Below are positions 1 through 4,686 of a stretch of DNA of 6,373 nucleotides, piece by piece. The notes beneath the pieces are model-generated. The model ran no database searches, had not been told where the DNA came from, and saw nothing but the letters and a program-made list of their open reading frames with translations. Position numbers and translations under genes: made by a program. This stretch comes from an uncultured Bacilli bacterium. Lineage in GTDB: Bacteria > Bacillota_I > Bacilli_A > RF39 > UBA660. Location of the stretch: contig CAKPPI010000044.1 in the NCBI GenBank assembly GCA_934177545.1, forward strand, positions 1 through 6,373, in the 5' to 3' direction. Numbering within the stretch: the first letter of the stretch is position 1; each line of letters begins with the position of its first letter.

Positions 1-656
1 GTGATACCTCGTTGAACTTCTTTAGCATCATTTAGATATTCATAATATCTTTTTTCTCTTGCAAATTCATCTACAATAATATAATCAATTTTTGGGTTAA
101 CTTCATGCATCAATTGATATAAAACTTTATTATGCATAATAGCTTTTATCTTATTCATATTAAAATCTTTGGTATAATTTTTATTATAATCAATATTGTT
201 TAAAATAAGACTACGGTAGGTTAGCTTTTTAGCAAGAATAGGAGCATTAGCTAAGATAAATTCATCAGTTAGCTTTTTACTATCTCTAATACCTAAATCT
301 TCTAAAAACTTAACTTCTTCTTTTGGAACATAAGTAGCTGTTACTACTATGGGACCAAAATAATCACCAGTACCAACCTCATCACTACCAACGGAAGAAC
401 AATTGTGATACTTATTGTCATTATCATTGACTTTAGGAGCAGATTCTATCCCATCCATTTCTTTCCACATAGCAGCATCAACATCAGCACTCTTTCCTTG
501 AAACATAACCTTGCCAGATGTGTACATTGTAATAGTAGTATCCATATCAACTGCTTGAAAAACTACATAAGGAATCTCTTTATCCTTTTTCTTATCTTTA
601 TAATATTCAATCATTTTTTCTTTTGTCTTGTCACTTACTCTTATGACTTCGTTCAT
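1..656 (-). CDS. rnhC: Ribonuclease HIII, N-terminal 218 codons (C-terminus off the left edge)
   Basis: RNase HIII cuts the RNA strand of RNA-DNA hybrids, such as R-loops and primer remnants, in the cytoplasm. Residues 1 to about 75 form the TBP-like substrate-binding domain that distinguishes HIII from HII: YVVFQ at 30-34, TITMYTSGKVMFQG at 41-54. The catalytic domain begins at SVGSDEVGTGDYFGPIVV (88-105), where D92 and E93 are the first two acidic active-site residues. DSKKL follows at 125-129, and IIVDEFA at 193-199 supplies the third acid, D196. The family is usually about 300 residues, so roughly 85 are missing beyond the window; nothing suggests a defect. The ATG at 656-654 is chosen because TGAGGTGG (670-663) sits six bases upstream and the protein begins where HIII proteins normally do. 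The gene is divergent from the cvpA-like gene, as expected for the Bacilli rnhC-zapA-cvpA neighbourhood. Identification is very secure; RNase HII is excluded by the N-terminal domain. Confidence 0.96.
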   Translation of the reverse strand, partial: MNEVIRVSDKTKEKMIEYYKDKKKDKEIPYVVFQAVDMDTTITMYTSGKVMFQGKSADVDAAMWKEMDGIESAPKVNDNDNKYHNCSSVGSDEVGTGDYFGPIVVTATYVPKEEVKFLEDLGIRDSKKLTDEFILANAPILAKKLTYRSLILNNIDYNKNYTKDFNMNKIKAIMHNKVLYQLMHEVNPKIDYIIVDEFAREKRYYEYLNDAKEVQRGI

Positions 657-678
657 TTTTTTCCACCTCATTTAATTT

Positions 679-684
679 AGTATA
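679..684 (-). promoter_or_regulatory. Extended -10 promoter element of rnhC
   Basis: Read on the minus strand, TATACT at 684-679 is preceded by TGC (687-685), giving an extended -10 of the TGn type. No good -35 lies 16-18 bp upstream, which fits an extended -10 promoter. Transcription would begin near 672 and leave a leader of about 16 nt that starts just before the TGAGGTGG ribosome binding site. The assignment is by motif only. Confidence 0.6.
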
Positions 685-686
685 GC

Positions 687-702
687 ATATTTTAAAAAAT
701 AT
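687..702. repeat. AT-only inverted repeat between divergent promoters
   Basis: ATATTTT (687-693), a 2-bp spacer AA, then AAAATAT (696-702) make a perfect 7-bp dyad. Its centre (694.5) is almost the midpoint between the rnhC -10 (679-684) and the cvpA -10 (706-711). It could be an operator for a dimeric regulator, a curved or easily melted element, or chance in AT-rich DNA. The sequence does not decide between these. Confidence 0.45.
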
Positions 703-705
703 AGT

Positions 706-711
706 TATAAT
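706..711 (+). promoter_or_regulatory. -10 element of the cvpA-trxA operon
   Basis: A perfect TATAAT lies 24 bp before the cvpA-like start codon. Candidate -35 hexamers 17-18 bp upstream (682-688) are poor and overlap the opposing rnhC -10, so the two promoters cannot easily be occupied at once. Transcription would start near 718, giving a leader of about 18 nt that contains the ribosome binding site GAAAGGA (721-727). Confidence 0.65.
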
Positions 712-735
712 AAAAATATAGAAAGGATTTGGATT

Positions 736-1449
736 ATGGAAAATATTAATAATATTAGTATACTTATTGTTTTAATTATTTTAAGTTTTGGTATTTTAGG
801 ATTAAAAAGAGGAGTGATTAAAGAAGCAGCGGTGGTGCTAGGAAATATAGCAGCTATAATTTTAGCATTCTTGTTAAAAGGTCTATTAGCAAGTTTTCTA
901 ATTAATTTATTTCCACCATTTAGAGTAAATTCTGTCTTTGGTCCTCTTAGTTCTTTAAGTATTATTTTTTATCAGTTAATAGCTTTTCTCGTACTATTAA
1001 TTATCTTCCACTTTATTTTAAGAATAATAGTTAGTCTATCAGGAATAATTAGTAAGATAATAGATGCTACGTTAATATTAGTCTTACCTAATAGAATCCT
1101 TGGTTTTATCTTAGGAATAATAGAGGGCTATATAATAATATTTGTAACTTTAAATGTATTAATGATACCACTAAGTAGCAATGGTGATTTTATGAATTCT
1201 AAAGTTAGAAAATATGTTATGGAAGATACTCCAATCTTAAAAAACAGTTTTGGTGGAATTAATACTACTTTAGAGGAAATTATGGATCTTGATAAAAGTA
1301 TCAGTGAAAATGACTTAAATCTAAAAATAATTGATATACTATTAAAGAATAAAATAGTTACAGCTAATGAAGTTAAAGAATTAGAAACTAATAAAAAGAT
1401 AATTGATATTAAAGATTTAGATACTGTAACTAATAAATATGAAGGGTGA
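736..1449 (+). CDS. cvpA: CvpA-family integral membrane protein
   Basis: This 237-residue protein has a hydrophobic N-terminal half and a charged C-terminal tail. Likely membrane segments are at about 8-23, 30-48, 74-106 (long enough for one or two passes) and 120-145. The family pattern is visible: a first helix followed by GLKRGVIKEAAVVLGNIAA (22-40), and later NRILGFILGIIEGY (119-132). Residues 150-237 are hydrophilic and probably cytoplasmic. CvpA was named for its need in colicin V export in E. coli; in Gram-positive bacteria the role is unsettled, with links to the envelope and division. No bacteriocin gene is present here. The start at 736 has GAAAGGA eight bases upstream and lies just behind a TATAAT box. 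The gene ends in TGA seven bases before the thioredoxin start, so the two are probably co-transcribed. In Bacilli the gene normally follows zapA, which is absent here. Family assignment is good; molecular function is unknown. Confidence 0.85.
   Translation: MENINNISILIVLIILSFGILGLKRGVIKEAAVVLGNIAAIILAFLLKGLLASFLINLFPPFRVNSVFGPLSSLSIIFYQLIAFLVLLIIFHFILRIIVSLSGIISKIIDATLILVLPNRILGFILGIIEGYIIIFVTLNVLMIPLSSNGDFMNSKVRKYVMEDTPILKNSFGGINTTLEEIMDLDKSISENDLNLKIIDILLKNKIVTANEVKELETNKKIIDIKDLDTVTNKYEG
1442..1448 (+). promoter_or_regulatory. Ribosome binding site that sets the thioredoxin start
   Basis: AAGGGTG overlaps the final codons and TGA stop of the cvpA-like gene and lies eight bases before the ATG at 1457. 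An in-frame ATG at 1439 lies upstream of this site and would add six residues (MKGDDK) encoded by the binding site itself. The 1457 start is therefore preferred, and translation is probably coupled to cvpA termination. Confidence 0.75.
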
Positions 1450-1456
1450 TGATAAA

Positions 1457-1759
1457 ATGATTTATTTAGAAGATGAGGCAAAATTTCAAGAATTAATAGC
1501 AAAAGGTGACGTCTTAGTAGATTTTTATGCTACTTGGTGTGGACCTTGTAAAATGGTAGGAGAAGTATTAGAAGAGTTAGAAGAACACTTTGAAGGGGTA
1601 AAAATCATCAAGATAGATGTGGATGAGTTTGAAAATATTGCTAAGGAGCACGGTGTTATGAGTATTCCGACATTAGAAGTTTATCGTGATGGAAAACTAA
1701 TAAAAAAAGAAGTAGGGTATAGAGATTATGATACCATTGCTTCTTGGTTTATAAAATAA
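1457..1759 (+). CDS. trxA: Thioredoxin
   Basis: A 100-residue cytosolic dithiol-disulfide oxidoreductase, which passes electrons from thioredoxin reductase to targets such as ribonucleotide reductase and oxidised proteins. The single thioredoxin fold is complete. LVDFYATWCGPCK spans 20-32 with catalytic C28 and C31, W27 before them and the buried acid D22. K52 precedes DVD (54-56). The cis-proline motif is IPT (70-72), and YRDGK (76-80) is the usual hairpin. Length is just under the typical 103-110. The start at 1457 gives MIYLEDEAKF, like normal thioredoxin N-termini; the ATG at 1439 is rejected because it adds an unsupported extension over the ribosome binding site. It is second in a two-gene unit with cvpA, seven bases apart. 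Its TAA stop directly abuts the stop of the converging yigZ gene. No reductase gene is in the window. Confidence 0.96.
   Translation: MIYLEDEAKFQELIAKGDVLVDFYATWCGPCKMVGEVLEELEEHFEGVKIIKIDVDEFENIAKEHGVMSIPTLEVYRDGKLIKKEVGYRDYDTIASWFIK
1702..1745 (-). terminator. Candidate intrinsic terminator of yigZ, inside the trxA coding region
   Basis: Minus-strand RNA past the yigZ stop can form AAGAAG (1745-1740) with CTTCTT (1712-1707). Inside this, GGTAT (1735-1731) pairs with ATACC (1720-1716), with a small internal loop and a 10-nt apical loop. A run of further Ts (1706-1702) follows the stem at once. The hairpin begins 14 bases after the yigZ stop. It has the form of a Rho-independent terminator but is only moderately GC-rich, so it is a candidate. 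Confidence 0.5.
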
Positions 1760-2344
1760 TTATTTATCTTCAATTAACTGTTTAACTCTATTAGTAATGT
1801 TAAGACCAGGTAAATTTGTTAAACTATCAAGAAATGTTTCATCTACTTCTAAAGTGTAGATACATCTATCTTGATAAACTTTAGATAAAATATTCTTATC
1901 CTTAAATAGGTAAGAGTATTTTTTTTCATTTTCATAACTAAATTCACAAGTTATTAAATAACCACTTATTACATTTAAAAGAACAGACTTTTTAAGAGAT
2001 TCCAATAGACCATTTGTGTAAGCTTTTAAAAGACCACCAGTACCTAATTTGATACCACCGAAGTAGCGAACGGAAATAACTAAAATATTAATAATATTAT
2101 TAGAAGTTAGTATAAAAAGCATTGGTCTTCCAGCTGTATTTTTTGGTTCTTTATCATCACTATAACCACTAGTATTTAAAAGATTAAAAGCATAACAGTA
2201 GTGTGTTGCACCCTTATAGTCTTCTCTTACCTTTTTTAAATAGTAATTAACATCATCTATATTATTAACCTTATATAATAAAGTAATAAACTTAGAGTGT
2301 TTTATCTCTTCTTGATAAGTTGTGTTTTCTTTAATTACTTGCAT
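1760..2344 (-). CDS. yigZ: YigZ/IMPACT family protein (UPF0029)
   Basis: A 194-residue soluble protein of the family related to eukaryotic IMPACT/Yih1. Its biochemical role in bacteria is not established. The N-terminal domain carries the family signatures: KHSKFI at 15-20, ATHYCYAF at 46-53, SDDKEPKNTAGRPML at 62-76 and RYFGGIKLGTGGLLKAY at 93-109. Residues from about 130 form the weaker C-terminal ferredoxin-like domain seen in bacterial members. Length is slightly under the usual 200-215. The ATG at 2344 is supported by AGGTGGTGAT (2358-2349), a near-perfect match to the 16S anti-Shine-Dalgarno. The gene is alone on its strand: divergent from the permease and convergent with trxA, with no base between the two stop codons. 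Its likely terminator is inside trxA. Family call is very secure; function is open. Confidence 0.94.
   Translation of the reverse strand: MQVIKENTTYQEEIKHSKFITLLYKVNNIDDVNYYLKKVREDYKGATHYCYAFNLLNTSGYSDDKEPKNTAGRPMLFILTSNNIINILVISVRYFGGIKLGTGGLLKAYTNGLLESLKKSVLLNVISGYLITCEFSYENEKKYSYLFKDKNILSKVYQDRCIYTLEVDETFLDSLTNLPGLNITNRVKQLIEDK
1887..1930 (+). terminator. Candidate intrinsic terminator of cvpA-trxA, inside the yigZ coding region
   Basis: Plus-strand RNA about 130 bases past the trxA stop can fold ATATTCTTATCC (1890-1901) against GGTAAGAGTAT (1909-1919), with a 7-nt loop. The stem has 11 pairs with one bulged T (1899) and one G-U pair. A run of Ts at 1919-1926, then C, A and more Ts, follows at once. 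Upstream As (1887-1889) can lengthen the stem. This is the classic hairpin plus U-tract shape and the best terminator candidate in the window, though it lies antisense within yigZ. Confidence 0.55.
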
Positions 2345-2360
2345 TTAGATCACCACCTAT

Positions 2361-2389
2361 ATTTTATTAAAATTCTTTTTAAATGTAAA
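2361..2389 (-). promoter_or_regulatory. Sigma-A-type promoter of yigZ
   Basis: On the minus strand TTTACA (2389-2384) and TAAAAT (2366-2361) are separated by exactly 17 bp, and each matches consensus at five of six positions. It is the best two-box promoter in the window. Predicted initiation is near 2354, within the AGGTGGTGAT ribosome binding site, so the leader would be only about 10 nt. A weaker alternative, TTTAAT (2371-2366), would start just before the binding site. Confidence 0.6.
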
Positions 2390-2395
2390 GATAAG

Positions 2396-2404
2396 TGGTA
2401 TACT
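2396..2404 (+). promoter_or_regulatory. Extended -10 promoter of the permease-kinase-alaS operon
   Basis: TGG followed by TATACT (2399-2404) forms an extended -10, nearly identical to the rnhC element. The -35 region around 2376-2381 is T-rich but poor. Initiation near 2411 leaves a leader of about 19 nt containing AAGGTG (2419-2424). That leaves no room for a T-box, although alaS is in the operon. The upstream half overlaps the opposing yigZ promoter. Confidence 0.6.
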
Positions 2405-2429
2405 AAGAAATAGAAATGAAGGTGCTAAG

Positions 2430-3575
2430 ATGTTTCGTGAAAAAGTAGATAAAAAAGAATTAAATAAATTTATTAAGACTTCTAATAAAGTATTACAACT
2501 AGTTCATATTTTAGTACTTGTTCTAGTGGCTTTATTAGTTACTTATGTTGTTAAGGAATGGAAGATTCTAGATTTTATTCTTGATATTTTAAAAGTTATC
2601 TCTCCAGTCTTTATTGGTTTGCTAATAGCTTGGCTTTTAGATCCATTAGTTACTAAGATGGAAAAGAAGATGAATAGAGTAGTGGCTTGTATTATAACTT
2701 ATCTTCTTTTAATTGTTTTAATAGTAGTATTATGCTACTTTGTTATCCCATCTTTTGCTACTGGTATTACCGATCTTGTTAATGCTCTTCCTTCTCTTAT
2801 TGATAAAACTAAAAAAGGTGTTGATAACTTCTTTGCTTCTTTTGATAATTCACTACTTGCAAGTTATGAGACTGATATTATTAGTAGAATAGAATCTATT
2901 GGTAAGAATATGACAGAGACTCTACCTACTATGTTATTTAAAACAGTTAGTAAAATAATTAGTGGTGGAGCCAATATATTACTAGGTTTTATGATTGGTT
3001 TTTATATCTTGTTTGACTTTAAAAAAAGTGAGAAACATATGTTATCACTAATACCTGATATTTATCATGATAATGCTAAAGACTTGATGCGAAGAATTAA
3101 TGGTAAGTTAAGAAATTATGTTCAAGGAGTGTTAATAGTCATGTTCTTTGTTTTCTTAACCCAAGCGATTGGCCTTTCCCTAGCTGGTTTAAAAGCACCT
3201 TTACTATTTGCCTTGTTTTGTGCTGTAACTGATGTAATTCCTTATATTGGTCCATGGATTGGAGCGGTACCTGCCTTATTTGTTGGTTTTTCAATGAACC
3301 CTAAAGTAGGTATCTTAACTATCGTGTCAATTATGGTTTGTCAAACCCTAGAAAACAACTTTTATCAACCTTTAATTATGGGTAAAACAATGAAATTACA
3401 CCCTGTTACCATCATGCTGGGACTATTGATTTTTAACTATTTCTTTGGTATGATAGGAATGATAGTGGCAACTCCTGTTATTGCTAGCTTAAAAATAATT
3501 TTAGAGTTTATTGATGAAAAAACAGGAGTAGGAGAGAAGTTTCATTCTCTAAACAAAAAAGAAGAATTAGACTAA
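2430..3575 (+). CDS. AI-2E family transporter (YrrI/PerM-like permease)
   Basis: A 381-residue polytopic inner-membrane protein. Likely membrane segments are at about 21-43, 50-71, 84-107, 177-196, 230-252, 255-285, 290-308 and 325-356, with a soluble region from 108 to 175. Family signatures are clear: SPVFIGLLIAWLLDPLV (58-74), DVIPYIGPWIGAVPA (268-282), then NNFYQPLIMGKTMKLHP (309-325) and FGMIGMIVATPVIA (339-352). The family name comes from E. coli TqsA, linked to AI-2 export. Other members move sodium/protons or have unknown substrates, so no quorum-sensing role should be read into this one. In B. subtilis a member (yrrI) lies just upstream of alaS; here the same order holds but two kinase genes lie between. 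The start follows AAGGTG at 2419-2424 and a TGG-TATACT promoter. The next gene starts 14 bases after its stop, so it is operonic. Confidence 0.92.
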   Translation: MFREKVDKKELNKFIKTSNKVLQLVHILVLVLVALLVTYVVKEWKILDFILDILKVISPVFIGLLIAWLLDPLVTKMEKKMNRVVACIITYLLLIVLIVVLCYFVIPSFATGITDLVNALPSLIDKTKKGVDNFFASFDNSLLASYETDIISRIESIGKNMTETLPTMLFKTVSKIISGGANILLGFMIGFYILFDFKKSEKHMLSLIPDIYHDNAKDLMRRINGKLRNYVQGVLIVMFFVFLTQAIGLSLAGLKAPLLFALFCAVTDVIPYIGPWIGAVPALFVGFSMNPKVGILTIVSIMVCQTLENNFYQPLIMGKTMKLHPVTIMLGLLIFNYFFGMIGMIVATPVIASLKIILEFIDEKTGVGEKFHSLNKKEELD

Positions 3576-3589
3576 GTCGAGGTGGTAAG

Positions 3590-4120
3590 ATGAAACTTTA
3601 TTTAATCTGTGGTAAAGCAAGAGCAGGGAAAGATACTTTTGCTAAACTTATTAAACAAGAAGAAGAAAAAAATAACAAAAAAGTATGTATATTAAAGTTA
3701 ACTGCACCTTTGTATAGTTGGGCAGAGGACTACTTTAATTATGATAAAGAAAAGGATGAAAAACCAAGAGAATTATTGCAAACACTAGGTTATGACATCT
3801 TACAGTTAAAACTAAAGAAGAAGGATTTTATCCTTGACTATTTAATTACAACAATAGAAGTGCTTGATAATTATTATGATGTAGGACTTATTACTGATGG
3901 TAGATTAGTTCATGAAATAGAAGTATTAAAAGAAAAGTATCCTAATATCAAGACTATATTACTAACTAATAAGCAAGATAATAAGTTAACTAATAAAGAA
4001 AAAAATCATCAAACAGAAATAGATTTAGATGATTATAAAGACTTTGATTATATAGTAGAAAATAAAGATATGGAAAGTTTAAAGTTAGAAGCTTTAAAAA
4101 TAGTGGAGGATAAAAGATGA
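3590..4120 (+). CDS. Deoxynucleoside monophosphate kinase-like P-loop protein
   Basis: A 176-residue soluble protein that resembles the dNMP kinase family, best known from phages such as T4 gene 1, which phosphorylates dNMPs to dNDPs with ATP. Visible features, in order: Walker A GKARAGKDT (8-16, K14); a basic patch followed by KPRELLQTLG (58-67), the family motif near the substrate site; VGLITDGRLVHEIEVLK (98-114), the core strand with acidic D103 and R105; and HQTE (140-143) followed by DFDYIVEN (151-158), the C-terminal motif of these kinases. Length is a little under the phage enzymes (around 200-240), so some lid or insert regions are short. GAGGTGG (3579-3585) gives a strong start signal. 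The TGA stop overlaps the next ATG as ATGA. Substrate specificity cannot be read from sequence; a broader nucleotide kinase or RNA-related kinase role is possible. No phage gene is nearby. Confidence 0.75.
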   Translation: MKLYLICGKARAGKDTFAKLIKQEEEKNNKKVCILKLTAPLYSWAEDYFNYDKEKDEKPRELLQTLGYDILQLKLKKKDFILDYLITTIEVLDNYYDVGLITDGRLVHEIEVLKEKYPNIKTILLTNKQDNKLTNKEKNHQTEIDLDDYKDFDYIVENKDMESLKLEALKIVEDKR

Positions 4121-4686
4121 ATAAAATAGTTGCAATAGTAGGAATGGCTGGTAGTGGGAAGAGTATTGCTTCTTCCTATTTTAATAATAAAGGATATAGC
4201 TTAGTTTATTTTGGTGGAGTTATTTATGAGAAAATGAAAGAAGAAGGAATAGAAATAACTTCTGAGAGTCAAAAAGAATTTAGAGAAAAGATTAGAAAAG
4301 AACATGGTATGGGAGTAGTTGCTAAACTTCTATTACCAAAGATAAAAAAACTATATAGTGAAGGTAATGTTATTTTAGATGGATTATATTCTTGGGATGA
4401 GTATAAAATTTTAAAAGAAGAATTTAAAGATTTAGTAGTGATTGCTATTGTCTGTGATAAAAAATTAAGGTATGATAGAATATCTAAGCGAAAGGAACGA
4501 GCCTTTAACGAGGAAGAAATTGTAAGAAGAGATGTTACTGAGATAGAAAACTCGGCTAAAGGTGGTCCTATCGCTTATGCTGATTATTACCTTTTAAATA
4601 ATGGTAGTATGGAAAAGTATGACGAAGACTTAGCAAAAATTAAGTGTTTAATAGAAGGAGTAGATAAAAATGAGAAAGATGACTAG
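4117..4686 (+). CDS. P-loop kinase-like ATPase resembling UPF0200 / dephospho-CoA kinase fold
   Basis: A 189-residue soluble P-loop NTPase of the nucleotide kinase fold. Walker A is GMAGSGKS (9-16, K15). FGGVIYEKM (32-40) and GIEITSE (44-50) precede FREKIRKEHGMGVVAK (55-70). The strand VILDGLYSWDEY (85-96) resembles the 'IDGIRS..E' strand of the archaeal UPF0200 family, and LVVIAIVCDKKLRYDRISKR (106-125) is the strand plus arginine-rich lid. RRDVTEIE (137-144) and PIAYADYYLLNNG (151-163) complete the same pattern. Dephospho-CoA kinase and adenylate kinase-like enzymes share the fold, but typical CoaE motifs are absent, so I do not call it coaE. The substrate is unknown. The start at 4117 overlaps the previous stop by 4 nt and follows GGAGGA (4105-4110) by six bases. 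The 3' end overlaps alaS by 17 nt. Both overlaps point to coupled translation. Confidence 0.75.
   Translation: MNKIVAIVGMAGSGKSIASSYFNNKGYSLVYFGGVIYEKMKEEGIEITSESQKEFREKIRKEHGMGVVAKLLLPKIKKLYSEGNVILDGLYSWDEYKILKEEFKDLVVIAIVCDKKLRYDRISKRKERAFNEEEIVRRDVTEIENSAKGGPIAYADYYLLNNGSMEKYDEDLAKIKCLIEGVDKNEKDD
4653..4660 (+). promoter_or_regulatory. Ribosome binding site that sets the alaS start
   Basis: AGAAGGAG lies within the end of the upstream kinase gene, nine bases before ATG 4670. The other in-frame ATG, at 4679, would be 18 bases away, too far. The 4670 start therefore stands and alaS overlaps the kinase gene by 17 nt. Confidence 0.75.

Noticed and set aside
405..680. Open reading frame on the plus strand (91 codons)
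   Set aside because: It lies opposite the N-terminal half of rnhC, has no ribosome binding site, and its low-complexity hydrophobic/aromatic composition is typical of an antisense shadow.
736..1449. Bacteriocin (colicin V) production system
   Set aside because: CvpA proteins are widespread housekeeping membrane proteins; no precursor peptide, ABC exporter or immunity gene is present.
1447..1449. Mycoplasma genetic code with TGA as tryptophan
   Set aside because: TGA ends the cvpA-like gene and the dNMP kinase-like gene exactly where the next gene begins, and TGG encodes conserved tryptophans.
1439..1456. Upstream ATG as the thioredoxin start
   Set aside because: It would translate the ribosome binding site into MKGDDK and lacks a good binding site of its own; the 1457 start gives a normal thioredoxin N-terminus.
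1128..1502. Open reading frame on the minus strand (124 codons)
   Set aside because: Antisense to the CvpA-family gene and the start of trxA; serine/leucine/isoleucine-rich shadow translation with no recognisable family.
2361..2373. Inverted repeat ATTTTA-T-TAAAAT as an operator
   Set aside because: Perfect but only 6 bp per arm and purely A/T, overlapping the yigZ -10; expected often by chance in such DNA.
2430..3575. Quorum-sensing AI-2 exporter
   Set aside because: The family name overstates function; there is no luxS or Lsr gene here, and substrates differ between members.
3590..4686. Prophage remnant or defence island carrying the kinases
   Set aside because: No integrase, structural, restriction, toxin or attachment-site signals; codon use and tight overlaps match the housekeeping neighbours.
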